Below are positions 53,594 through 62,595 of a stretch of 64,000 bases of DNA, piece after piece. Within the stretch, counting starts at the first letter, position 1; each line of letters opens with the position of its first letter. The stretch comes from Planctomycetota bacterium (GTDB lineage: Bacteria; Planctomycetota; B15-G4): contig JAJDEP010000019.1 of assembly GCA_029259715.1 (NCBI GenBank), positions 62,001-126,000 on the forward strand, written 5' to 3'. The position numbers were made by a program, and so were the translations under genes. The notes beneath the pieces were generated by a model. It saw nothing but the letters and a program-made list of their open reading frames with translations. It was not told where the DNA came from and made no database searches.

Positions 53594-53698
53594 CCCCGCA
53601 GCACTTGCCCCTCCACCCCTCACCATCGACCATGGGTGCCAGGCACGGCCCGTCCCAGCGGACACCCCCTTTCCCCTCTGTATCGAGACCGCACCACC

Positions 53699-54376
53699 GT
53701 GAAGATCCTCGTCGTCGACGACGACCCGAAGTACCGCGCCTTCGTCTCCAAAGGTCTGGGCGAGTCCGGGATCATGTGCGAGACGGTTGCGACGGGTGAG
53801 GACGCCTTGAAGGAGCTGCGAGAGCGCACCTTCGACCTCGTGTTGCTCGACGTGATGCTGCCGGGCCTCCAGGGCTGGGACGTGCTGGAGGCCCTGCGTG
53901 CCGAGGGGCGCGAGGTCCCGGTGATCTGGGTCACCGCCCGTGACGCCGTGGACGAACGCATCAAGGGCCTGCGCATGGGCGGGGACGACTACGTGGTCAA
54001 GCCCTTCGCCTTCAGCGAGCTCATCGCCCGCATCCACGCGGTCATGCGACGTCGCGGCACGGCCACCAAGCTGTCGGCCGCCGGTCTCGAGATCGACCTC
54101 ATCGAAGCCGAGGTCGTACGAGACGGCCAGTCCATCGACCTGACGCCCACCGAGTTCAGCCTGTTGCGGCACCTCGCCGTGCACCCCGGCGAAACGGTCA
54201 CGCGCACCCAACTGCTCCAGGAGATCTGGGGCATCGACTTCGATCCCGGCACCAATCTCGTCGACGTGCACATCCGGCGCCTGCGGGGCAAGGTCGACGA
54301 GCCCTTCGCCGAACCGCTGATCCACACCGTCCGCGGCTCCGGCTACGTGCTCGAGCGACGTCTGCTGGCCTCATGA
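53699..54376 (+). CDS. OmpR-family response regulator
   Basis: 225 residues from GTG 53699. Receiver: acidic pocket VVDDDP, phospho-acceptor D51 in LVLLDVMLPG, Lys in VVKPFAFSEL. The winged helix (about 125-220) includes LTPTEFSLLRHLAVHPGE, NLVDVHIRRLRGKVDE and TVRGSGYVLERR. It forms an operon with the kinase that follows (ATGA). It is divergent from the hemolysin/ligase operon and is a candidate regulator of it. It is clearly different from the regulator at 14 kb. Confidence 0.93.
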   Translation: MKILVVDDDPKYRAFVSKGLGESGIMCETVATGEDALKELRERTFDLVLLDVMLPGLQGWDVLEALRAEGREVPVIWVTARDAVDERIKGLRMGGDDYVVKPFAFSELIARIHAVMRRRGTATKLSAAGLEIDLIEAEVVRDGQSIDLTPTEFSLLRHLAVHPGETVTRTQLLQEIWGIDFDPGTNLVDVHIRRLRGKVDEPFAEPLIHTVRGSGYVLERRLLAS

Positions 54377-55767
54377 CGCCGGAAGAAAAGCCCCCCTACT
54401 CACTCACCCGCCGCATGGGCGCGATGTTCGCGCTCACCACGTGCACGCTCGTCGCCCTCTACGCCATCTGGTCGGCCTGGGTGATCTTCCACAAGATCAG
54501 CAACGACACGCTGGTGTTCCTCGACCACGAAGTCAGCGAACTGGCCTACGCCATCCAACAGTCCGACGGCTCGCTCGAGGAGATCCAGAGTGCGGTCCAC
54601 GACATCCTGCAGGTCACCAAGTCGCCGGGATGCGCCTTCCGCATCCGCGACGCCAAGGCCGCAGTGATCCACGAGCAGGGCGACCGCTTGCTGCTGCTGG
54701 CCGTCACCCGCCCGGTCGACGCAAAGACCACCGTGGGCGACTTCCTGTGGGACATCAAGGTCGCCGTCGGCGCGGTCCCCGTCGAAGGCCAAGATCTTAC
54801 GGCGGAGATCATCGTCGACGTCGCCCCGGCCATGGCTCAGATCGGCAATTACCTCGCCTCGAGCCTGATGGCCTTCCTGGTGGCGGTGGGTCTGGCCGGC
54901 GTCGCCGGCTGGTTCGTGGCGCAGCGCGGCCTCGCCAGCCTGCGGGACGTGGTGGCCCAGGCCGAGAGCGCCGACCCCGTCGCCCACCCGGCCACCATCG
55001 AGTTGGCCGACGCCCCGGCCGAAGTGCGCGAGGTCGGGCGCGCTCTCAACGCCATGCTGGTGCGCATCCACGGCGGCCTCACGGAAATGCGCACCTTCAC
55101 GGCGGGCCTGGCCCATGAGCTGCGTTCGCCGCTGCAGAACCTCATCGGCGAGGTCGAGGTCGCGCTCATGTCCGACCGCACCTCGGAGGAGTACCAGCGC
55201 GTCCTGCGCTCGAACCTCGAGGACCTGACCGATCTCACGGACGCTGTCGACAACCTCGTGGCCTTCTGCCGCACCGCCGAGCCCTCGACCCTCTCGAGCC
55301 ACCGCGAGACGTTCGACCTCGCGCAGGAAGCCGAGTTGCGCCTGCAGCGCGAGAGTCGCACGGCTCAAAGGACCGGGATCACCATCGCCTACGACTTCGA
55401 GGGCGACACGCGTCTCCACGCCGACCGTGAAGGCACCCTCCGCGTCCTGCGCAACCTCGTCCGCAACGCGTTGTATTGGAGCCCCGAGGGCTCCACCGTC
55501 ACCGTGCGCATCTCCGGGCACGACGGCATCGTCAAGGTCGTCGTCGAAGACGAAGGGCCCGGCGTGCCCGTCGACCTGCGCTCACGCATCTTCGAGCCCT
55601 TCGTGAGCGGGCGTCCCAACAACGAACGACGCGGCGGCTACGGACTCGGCCTCGCCATCTGCCGCTCGGTCATGGACGAGCACCACGGACGCCTGGCTTA
55701 CGAGTCCCGCGACGAGGGCGGCGCGCGCTTCATCGCCGACTTCCCCGTGCGGTCTCAGGCCGCCTGA
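54373..55767 (+). CDS. Membrane sensor histidine kinase
   Basis: 464 residues. TM1 at about 17-37, a periplasmic sensor of about 120 residues (38-155), and TM2 at 160-180 (SLMAFLVAVGLAGVAGWFVA), followed by HAMP. The phospho-accepting His is H248 in GLAHELRSPLQNLIGE. Then N box NLVRNALYWSPEGS, G1 VEDEGPGVP, F box FEPFVSG and G2 GGYGLGLAICRS are all intact. It is the partner of the preceding regulator (ATGA overlap) and belongs to the heavy-metal/CusS-like kinase type by layout, but its signal is unknown. Confidence 0.92.
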   Translation: MTPEEKPPYSLTRRMGAMFALTTCTLVALYAIWSAWVIFHKISNDTLVFLDHEVSELAYAIQQSDGSLEEIQSAVHDILQVTKSPGCAFRIRDAKAAVIHEQGDRLLLLAVTRPVDAKTTVGDFLWDIKVAVGAVPVEGQDLTAEIIVDVAPAMAQIGNYLASSLMAFLVAVGLAGVAGWFVAQRGLASLRDVVAQAESADPVAHPATIELADAPAEVREVGRALNAMLVRIHGGLTEMRTFTAGLAHELRSPLQNLIGEVEVALMSDRTSEEYQRVLRSNLEDLTDLTDAVDNLVAFCRTAEPSTLSSHRETFDLAQEAELRLQRESRTAQRTGITIAYDFEGDTRLHADREGTLRVLRNLVRNALYWSPEGSTVTVRISGHDGIVKVVVEDEGPGVPVDLRSRIFEPFVSGRPNNERRGGYGLGLAICRSVMDEHHGRLAYESRDEGGARFIADFPVRSQAA

Positions 55768-55789
55768 GGACGTTTGCCGCGGTCACGCA

Positions 55790-58700
55790 TCAACCGACGC
55801 GCACCCTCTCGGCGGCGCTGATGGGCACCCGGTCGTCGGGCGTGAGGATCCCCCGGTAGTTGAGCGGGTCGGCCGCCGCCACCAGGACGGCCTCGCCGGG
55901 CTCCTCCCGGCGCACGGCCCGCAGCGCCTTGATCGCCTCGGGGAGCGCGAACTGCTCGCCGCTGAACCCGGCCACGAAGCGCCCGCCGCGCACCTCGCCG
56001 CGCGACTCGAGCGTGCGGTAGCAACGCAGCAGGTCCCGCCACGGCACGGGGATGCGCTCGCGCACGAGGGTGCGCCGGAAGACCACGCCCGAGCGCCGCA
56101 GCAGTTGCCGCGCGGTGAATTCCACCGACGGAGGCTCGCCGCCGCCCGGCCGGAACAGGCTCCAGCGTCCCATGGTGGTCGACGCCCGGCGCCGCCGACT
56201 GCGGCGCTTGGCGTACAGCCCGCGCAGTCCGGCGAAGGCGTCGCAGGTCGCCAGACCGAGGCCGACCAGATTGCCCAGGGCCTCCTCCAGCCGCACGGGC
56301 AACAGGTGCGTGGCCCGCTCAATCTCCTGGGTGAAGCAGGCGCCCTTGGCGGTGAGCAGCTCGTGGATCGGGCGCGCGTCGCCCTTCAGGCTCCACACGT
56401 CGCCGGGCACCGCGAGCCCGCACCAGGCATCCAGGTCCTCGCGCGGGAACAGCGAGATGGGCGCGTTGCGCGCGACGCCGGCGCCGGCCCCCCACAGCCG
56501 GCCCCACGCCACCTGCCCCGACAGCGTCAGTTCGTCGAGCCACGCCGGGCGGTAGTCAGGGATGCGCGCCGGGAGGATCGATCGCTCCCACGCGGCTGCC
56601 GGCGCCTCGAGTCCGGCGAGTTGCCGCACGACCTCCAGCACACCCAGGGGACCGGTGAGCCCGGCGCCGGGGGCGACGTGCTGCCACCGCGCCAGGAAGC
56701 GCAGGAACACGGCGGCGGCCACCGGCTCGATCTCCTTGCGCAGGCGGTCGAGGGTGTAGCGGTGGATGCGGGCGAGCAGGCGCCGGTCGCACCAGTGGGG
56801 CACGCCGCCGATGCGCGTGCGCAGCACCCGGCCCTGGCCCTCCAGCGCGAACGCCGCCGTCTCGTCCGCGGTAATGAGCGGGTCGTCGGCGCGCACCGGG
56901 CCCAGGGCCTCGAGCCGCCCGGCCAGCACCTCGGCGCCCTCGCGGGGGGCCTCGGTGGCGAACCAACGCTCGCCGTCGCGCACGAGGCGTCCGGCCGCTG
57001 CCAGCGCATCGATCCACGCGGCCCAATGCGGCGCGGCCGCGACCTCGTCCACGGTGAGGAAGCCCATCCACAACAACGACTCGTGCAGCTCCTCGGCGTC
57101 CGCGGGGGCCGGCCAGGCCTCGTCCCGCACCCGGGCGATGGCGTCGGGGTCGAGCTCGCCCAGCTCGTCGGGCTGAGCTCCCCCGATCTGCCGGCGTGTC
57201 ATGACCGCCTGGGTGCGCCGCTCCTCGAGCGGCGCGTCGTCCAGGAAGGCGTAGGGCTGGGCCGCGAGGATGCCGCCCGAGAAGGCTGAGGGCTCGGGCA
57301 GGTCGTACGCCGCCGTCTCGATGGCGCCCGACTCGATACCCTGCAACACCTGCTTGAGCCCGTCGACGTCCATGGCCTCGTGCAGGCAATCGTCGACGGT
57401 CTGCATGACGATGGGATGGTCGAGCGGCACCGGCAGGTCGCCGGCCGGCAGGGTTTCACCGCACGCCATCACTTGAGGGAAGGCCTTCACCAGCAGGTCG
57501 TCGGCGCGCATGCGCTGCAGGGCCGGCGGCACGCGCTTGCCGCTGCGGGTGCGCGGCGCGAGCAACGAGCGCGACACGTTCCAGCGCCAGCGCGTCTGGA
57601 AGACCGGCGCGCCCAGCGCCGCCTGGGTGAGGGTGTGCTCCACCGAGTTGCTGTGCAGGTAGCTGAAGATGCCGTCCAGCGGGAAGGAGTGGTGCGGACC
57701 AAGGGAGATCAGGATCGACTCCTCGGTGGCGGCCGCCTGCAGCTCGAAGCCGAAGCCGCGACAGAACTTCTTGCGCAGCGCGAGGCCCCAGGCCTTGTTG
57801 ATGCGGCCGCCGAACGGCGCGTGGAGCACGAGCTGCATGCCCCCCGTCTCGTCGAAGAAGCGCTCGGCCACCACCCGCCGCTGGGTCGGCGCGCCGCCCA
57901 GGGCCGCCCGCCCGGCCAGGATGTGGTCGGCCAACTGCGTCGCCGCCGCCTCGTCGAGTCCGCAGTGCTCCATGGCCCAGGGCCCGTCCACCAGCGCCTC
58001 CCGGACGTCGCCGATCTCCTTCGACAGCTCTTCGGTGCGCGACGGCGCTTCCCCCAGCCAGAAGGGCAATGTCGGCGGCTGGCCCTTGGCGTCGGCCACG
58101 CGCACCACACCCGGCTCGACCTTCAGGATGCGCCAGCTGGTGTTGCCCAGCTGGAAGATGTCACCCCTGTTGGCCTCGACGGCGAAGTCCTCGTTGAGCG
58201 TGCCCACGAAGGTGCCCTCGGGCTCGAGCTCGACGCGATAGTCGGCGTTGTCGGGGATGGCGCCGCCCGCCGTGAGCGCCGGCAGGCGCGCCCGCTTGGT
58301 GGCCATCAGGCGCCCGCCCACGCCGTCGCGGTGCAGCAGCGCGAAGCGGCCCTCACCGTGCAACGCCACGAGGCGGTCGAATTCCTCTCGTACCACATGG
58401 CGATAAGGCCAGGCCCGCGTCAGACAGGCGAAGAGTTGGTCCTCGTCCCAGTCCTCCGAGACACAGGCCGCCACGATGTGCTGGGCCATGATGTCGCGGG
58501 CCGGCGGCGGCGCAGGCGTGCGATCGAGCAGCCCCGCCCGGATCGACTTGAGCAGCGACGCCGCCTCGGCCAGCTCGTCCAGGGTGAGCGGGAACATGCG
58601 GCCCTTGGGCGTGCGGTGTACGCCGTGCCCCGCCCGCCCGACCCGCTGCAAGAGCGTGGCGATGGACCGCGTGGCCCCCACCTGGATGACCAGGTCGACG

Positions 58701-59725
58701 TCGCCGATGTCGATGCCCAGCTCGAGGCTCGCCGTCGCCACCAGCGCGCGCAGCTGACCGGCCTTCAGGCGCTGCTCGGCATCCATGCGCAGCTCCTTGC
58801 TGAGGCTGCCGTGGTGACACGCCACCGCGTCTTCACGCAGTCGGTCGGTGAGGCGCGCCGCCAGCCGCTCGGCCAGCTTGCGCGTGTTGACGAAGATGAG
58901 CGTGGTGCGGTGCGCGCGGATCAGCTCCGAGGCCCGCTCATAGATCTCGCCCCACTGCTCGTGGCTGCACACGGCGGACAGGGGCGAGTCGGTCACCTCC
59001 ACGCCGAGGTCGAGGCCGCGCAGGTGGCCGGTGTCGATGAGCTCGCACGCGCGGCCGGCGCCCACGAGCAGGTGGGCCACTTCTTCCAGGGGCTTCTGCG
59101 TGGCCGACAGACCGATGCGTTGCAGGCGCGCGGGTCCAGCGCCTTCCACCAGGGCCTGCAGCCGCTCGAGGGAGAGGGCCAGGTGGCTGCCGCGCTTGTC
59201 CCGGGCCAGGGCGTGGATCTCGTCGACGATGACGGTGCGCACGGTGCTCAGCATGGCGCGCCCGCCGTTGCTCGTGAGCAGGATGGCCAGCGACTCGGGC
59301 GTGGTCACGAGCACATGCGGCGGGCGCCGCCCCATCTTGGCCCGCTCGCTGGCGCTCGTGTCGCCCGAGCGCACGAACACGCGCACCTCCGGCAGTGACG
59401 GGTCGAGAGTGCGCAGGCGCTCGAGGGGCCCCTGCAGGTTCTTGCTCACGTCGTTGCTGAGCGCCTTGAGCGGCGAGACGTAGAGCACCTGCGTGGCGTC
59501 GGGCAGGTCGTCACCCTGAGCCAGCAGGCCATCGAGGGCGATGAGGAAGGCCGCCATGGTCTTGCCCGTGCCCGTGGGCGCGGCGATGAGCGTGTGCTTG
59601 CCCGCCGCGATGGCCGGCCAGCCGCGCCGCTGCGGCTCGGTGGGCTGGCCCACCTCGTTGAGGAACCAGTCCCGCACGACGGGCTGCAACAGCGTCGTCA
59701 CGGTGTCGGTCGCAGCAGCGGGCAT
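55790..59725 (-). CDS. lhr: Lhr-type ATP-dependent DNA/RNA helicase
   Basis: 1311 residues. Walker A APTGTGKT (49-56), TPESLAILL, DEIH near 170 (VIVDEIHALARDKRGSHLA), FVNTRKLAERLAARL, and motif VI QRVGRAGHG (ATRSIATLLQRVGRAGHG) define an SF2 Lhr core of about 850 residues with winged helix and beta-barrel domains. The rest is the C-terminal Lhr extension. Full-length E. coli Lhr is about 1540 residues. The enzyme unwinds DNA-RNA or DNA duplexes with 3'-5' polarity in repair and R-loop removal. It is convergent with the kinase gene and separated from the ExbD gene upstream by 39 bases. Confidence 0.92.
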   Translation of the reverse strand: MPAAATDTVTTLLQPVVRDWFLNEVGQPTEPQRRGWPAIAAGKHTLIAAPTGTGKTMAAFLIALDGLLAQGDDLPDATQVLYVSPLKALSNDVSKNLQGPLERLRTLDPSLPEVRVFVRSGDTSASERAKMGRRPPHVLVTTPESLAILLTSNGGRAMLSTVRTVIVDEIHALARDKRGSHLALSLERLQALVEGAGPARLQRIGLSATQKPLEEVAHLLVGAGRACELIDTGHLRGLDLGVEVTDSPLSAVCSHEQWGEIYERASELIRAHRTTLIFVNTRKLAERLAARLTDRLREDAVACHHGSLSKELRMDAEQRLKAGQLRALVATASLELGIDIGDVDLVIQVGATRSIATLLQRVGRAGHGVHRTPKGRMFPLTLDELAEAASLLKSIRAGLLDRTPAPPPARDIMAQHIVAACVSEDWDEDQLFACLTRAWPYRHVVREEFDRLVALHGEGRFALLHRDGVGGRLMATKRARLPALTAGGAIPDNADYRVELEPEGTFVGTLNEDFAVEANRGDIFQLGNTSWRILKVEPGVVRVADAKGQPPTLPFWLGEAPSRTEELSKEIGDVREALVDGPWAMEHCGLDEAAATQLADHILAGRAALGGAPTQRRVVAERFFDETGGMQLVLHAPFGGRINKAWGLALRKKFCRGFGFELQAAATEESILISLGPHHSFPLDGIFSYLHSNSVEHTLTQAALGAPVFQTRWRWNVSRSLLAPRTRSGKRVPPALQRMRADDLLVKAFPQVMACGETLPAGDLPVPLDHPIVMQTVDDCLHEAMDVDGLKQVLQGIESGAIETAAYDLPEPSAFSGGILAAQPYAFLDDAPLEERRTQAVMTRRQIGGAQPDELGELDPDAIARVRDEAWPAPADAEELHESLLWMGFLTVDEVAAAPHWAAWIDALAAAGRLVRDGERWFATEAPREGAEVLAGRLEALGPVRADDPLITADETAAFALEGQGRVLRTRIGGVPHWCDRRLLARIHRYTLDRLRKEIEPVAAAVFLRFLARWQHVAPGAGLTGPLGVLEVVRQLAGLEAPAAAWERSILPARIPDYRPAWLDELTLSGQVAWGRLWGAGAGVARNAPISLFPREDLDAWCGLAVPGDVWSLKGDARPIHELLTAKGACFTQEIERATHLLPVRLEEALGNLVGLGLATCDAFAGLRGLYAKRRSRRRRASTTMGRWSLFRPGGGEPPSVEFTARQLLRRSGVVFRRTLVRERIPVPWRDLLRCYRTLESRGEVRGGRFVAGFSGEQFALPEAIKALRAVRREEPGEAVLVAAADPLNYRGILTPDDRVPISAAERVRVG

Positions 59726-59764
59726 GGGCCCATCATCGCACGGGTCGGCCGCGGGACGAGGTCC

Positions 59765-60211
59765 TCACCCGCCCGCGAAGGTGATCTCGCGCAACCCGCC
59801 CGCCAGACACCCGTCGACGACGGTGACGACGGCCTCGTAGTCCACCGCCGGATCGACGCTGAGCCGTCCCCGCACGTCCGGGTCGCTCGCCCGGAACCGG
59901 CGCACGACCTCCGCCACGCCCGCGGCCACGTCGCGCCGGCCGGCGCTCCACCCGGCGGCGATGCTCCAGCTCCCAACCCGAACCTGGGCCCCGCCCGGCG
60001 CCTCTCGGATGGTGATCTCCAGCGGCTCGAGCAGTTCGGGCGCGGGGCCCGCGTTCTGGCCGATGTCCTTGGGTAGGAAGGTGGGCAGCTTGCCCTCGAG
60101 CACCCGGAAGCTGAGCGTCGTCAGGAAGAAGATCAGCAGCAGGAACACGACGTCGATCATCGGCGTCAGGTCGAGGGGAGCTTCGGTCTCGCTTGTCGTC
60201 CGACGACGCAT
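59765..60211 (-). CDS. ExbD/TolR-family membrane protein, without an adjacent ExbB/TolQ
   Basis: 148 residues from ATG 60211, with GGAGG five bases upstream. The short cytoplasmic N terminus is followed by one membrane helix that starts LDLTPMIDVVFLLLIFFL, containing the ion-path Asp (D20). A periplasmic domain with LTIREAP-like strands and GRLSVDPAVDYEAVVTVVDG ends the protein. ExbD/TolR proteins couple proton flow to force across the periplasm with an ExbB/TolQ/MotA pentamer. No such partner gene lies in this window. Neighbours are an Lhr helicase downstream and a dynamin-like GTPase upstream on the same strand. Confidence 0.85.
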   Translation of the reverse strand: MRRRTTSETEAPLDLTPMIDVVFLLLIFFLTTLSFRVLEGKLPTFLPKDIGQNAGPAPELLEPLEITIREAPGGAQVRVGSWSIAAGWSAGRRDVAAGVAEVVRRFRASDPDVRGRLSVDPAVDYEAVVTVVDGCLAGGLREITFAGG

Positions 60212-60326
60212 GGCGCCTCCCTGCCGCCCGGAGGGAGAGCGGCCGGCGGCGTGCCGACCCACGAGCCCGGGCATCCGCCCTGACTAGCGGCGGCGACGCG
60301 CCCGGTGACAGCCGGAGTGACGCGCC

Positions 60327-62483
60327 TCAGTCGGCGGTCTGTGCTTCGGCCCCTTCGGCCGCCTCCTGCGCCTCGACGACCTCGGCCTCCTCGTCCTCCA
60401 GCACGGCCCGCTCGATGGCCTCGGTCGCCCCGGCCTCTCCGCCGTAGCGGCTCAGCAGGGTCTGCAGGGGCGCCTGACGCGACGCCGCCACCGACTGCAG
60501 GATCTCCATGGTGGCCAGCACCTCGCGCAGTTCGTTCAGCTCGATCTCCACGCGCGTGGCGCGGGTGTCGTTCTCGTTGGCCAGCGAACGCAGCGCCTCG
60601 TCGATGGAACGCCGCAGGGTCGCGGCGTAGACGTCGAGCATGCGGTCCGCCAGGCGTTGCAGCTCTTCGTCGAAGAAGCGGTTCAGCTCGTCGATGCAGG
60701 AGCTGCGCAGCTCTTCGCGGCCGGCCTCGCGGATGCGCTTGGCCTTCACGGCGGCCGGCACCTCCCGGTCGGGAGCTTCCAACGGTCCGAACAAGCGCCG
60801 ACGCACGGTGCTGCGACGCCGCAGCAGCAGCCAGTCGGCGAGTCCCTTGCGCACCGGCACGGCGGCCGTGGTCACGGCGAGCGAGGCGCGCCCCTCGGCG
60901 GCCACCTCGTCGACGGCGGAGACCGCGGCCTTGCCCATCGACGCGAGCTCCAGCCGCACCGTGCCCATGTCCGCCCGGATGGCCGCGGGCAGTTGGGCGC
61001 CGGCGGTCTCGTTGCCGGCCACGGTGTCGAGCACGCCGTGGGCCGTGAGCGTCAGGTCGTTGCGCAGCTCCGACAGCACCGGTCCGATGTGGTCGTCGTG
61101 CAGTCCCAGGAAGGAGCCGTCGCTCTCGTACCAGGCATCGATGGCGGCCGACACGGCCTGGGTGGTCTCCTCGCGGCGATTGGCCAGCCGGCCGGTCACG
61201 ATGGAGCGCAGATCGTCCTCGAGCTGCTCGAACGACGACTTCCAGGCGAAGGCCGAGAGACGCTCCAGGGCGGCCCGCACCGCGGCGCACAGCTCCTTGG
61301 AGGCCTTCAGCTCGTCGACCTGCTCGCCCAGGCTGGCGACGGTGCGCATCGAACAGAGTTGGTTCAGCTCCTCGAGCAGCCGCCCGGCCTGACGCAGGCT
61401 GTCGCGCAGGAAGGCCACCAGATAGTCGGTGCTGTTGAGGTAGTCGGTCAGGTCGCCCAGGAAGGCGGCGCACTTGTCGTTGGGCGCGCCCGCGTCGGCG
61501 CCGTCGCCGGGCGGGAACAAGGCGGGCTGATCGGCGTCCTCGCGACCGGCCGCCGCGGACAGCCGCCCACTGGCGGCGCGCAACAGGTCGACGGGGTAGA
61601 TGCTCAGCCGGCCCTCCTCGCGCGCAGCCTTCAGCGGCGCGCCCATCGCCAGGTTCTCGAACGCGGCGATGATGCGGTCGGGGTCGCTGCCCTCGAGGCT
61701 GGTCACCAGTTGGCCGTCCGGCTGCAGGTCGCGCTTGGCCGAGTCGATGTTCACCAGCAGGAAGATGCGGCTGAACAGCTCGAGCAGCTCGCCGAACTCG
61801 TCGAAGACCTGCTCGAGGAACAGGTTGTCGGTCTTGACCACGAAGATGGCGCAGGCCGCCGCGTCGCGGAAGTCGCGGGTCATGCGGTCGTAGCCGAACT
61901 TCATGCGGGTGTAGAGGCCGGGGGTGTCGACGAGCACGGCGCTTGACTCGGCCAGGTCGGGGGCCGGCACCCGCACGTCCACGCGCCGGATCGATTCGGG
62001 ACGGTGCAGCGCCGGGTCGAAGCTCTGCCCCTTGGCCTCGACCTCACGGATGGCGGTGGCCAACTCGACGTGGGCCGTCTCCATGAGCGTGCGCATGGCC
62101 TCGACGTCGGCGAGCACCTCCTTGGAACCGTCGTAGCGCGTGATCTCGTACGAACGCTCGGGCGCATGGCGCACGAAGACCATGCACGGGTAGGCCGGCA
62201 GGGTCGTGACCTCGCTCACGTAGGCCGCCGAGATGGCGTTCATGAGCGTCGACTTGCCCGACTTGAGCGGGCCGAAGATGAGCACGTAGGCCTGCTGCTC
62301 GGCGACCTTGTCGGTGAGGACGCAGAAGCGGTGGTGCAGGTCGCGCAGCTGCGGCAGGGCCGCCCGCACCGGGCGTTCGGGGGAGACGCCGGCGAGGACG
62401 TCCGCCGCGCCGGCCATGGGCTGCAGCAAGGGGCGCGCGACGTCTTCGAACTCGGCGGCAAATCGGGCCAGGACAGTCTTCAT
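60327..62483 (-). CDS. Dynamin-like large GTPase
   Basis: 718 residues. The G domain has G1 GPLKSGKST (71-79), a G2-like Thr in SEVTTLPAYPCM, G3 DTPGL (near 187-191) and FLLVNIDSAKRD as the likely G4, with Asn/Asp in place of TKxD. After about residue 300 the protein is almost all helix: long amphipathic, Glu/Arg-rich segments (about 390-470, 590-700) with a basic hydrophobic part (KGLADWLLLRRRSTVRRRLF, about 550) that could contact membrane, like the stalk and paddle of bacterial dynamins. The acidic C terminus (EDEEAEVVEAQEAAEGAE) is unusual. Probably membrane remodelling or stress protection. The ExbD/TolR-family gene follows on the same strand after 115 bases. Confidence 0.82.
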   Translation of the reverse strand: MKTVLARFAAEFEDVARPLLQPMAGAADVLAGVSPERPVRAALPQLRDLHHRFCVLTDKVAEQQAYVLIFGPLKSGKSTLMNAISAAYVSEVTTLPAYPCMVFVRHAPERSYEITRYDGSKEVLADVEAMRTLMETAHVELATAIREVEAKGQSFDPALHRPESIRRVDVRVPAPDLAESSAVLVDTPGLYTRMKFGYDRMTRDFRDAAACAIFVVKTDNLFLEQVFDEFGELLELFSRIFLLVNIDSAKRDLQPDGQLVTSLEGSDPDRIIAAFENLAMGAPLKAAREEGRLSIYPVDLLRAASGRLSAAAGREDADQPALFPPGDGADAGAPNDKCAAFLGDLTDYLNSTDYLVAFLRDSLRQAGRLLEELNQLCSMRTVASLGEQVDELKASKELCAAVRAALERLSAFAWKSSFEQLEDDLRSIVTGRLANRREETTQAVSAAIDAWYESDGSFLGLHDDHIGPVLSELRNDLTLTAHGVLDTVAGNETAGAQLPAAIRADMGTVRLELASMGKAAVSAVDEVAAEGRASLAVTTAAVPVRKGLADWLLLRRRSTVRRRLFGPLEAPDREVPAAVKAKRIREAGREELRSSCIDELNRFFDEELQRLADRMLDVYAATLRRSIDEALRSLANENDTRATRVEIELNELREVLATMEILQSVAASRQAPLQTLLSRYGGEAGATEAIERAVLEDEEAEVVEAQEAAEGAEAQTAD

Positions 62484-62595
62484 GAAGTCGCTCGCGAGCC
62501 TCGAATACGGGTGTCAGGGGGGAACCACCGACGATACACCCGCGCTCGTTCCGGTACGAGAGGCCGGCTCGACCACACTTTCCACACGCACTTCG

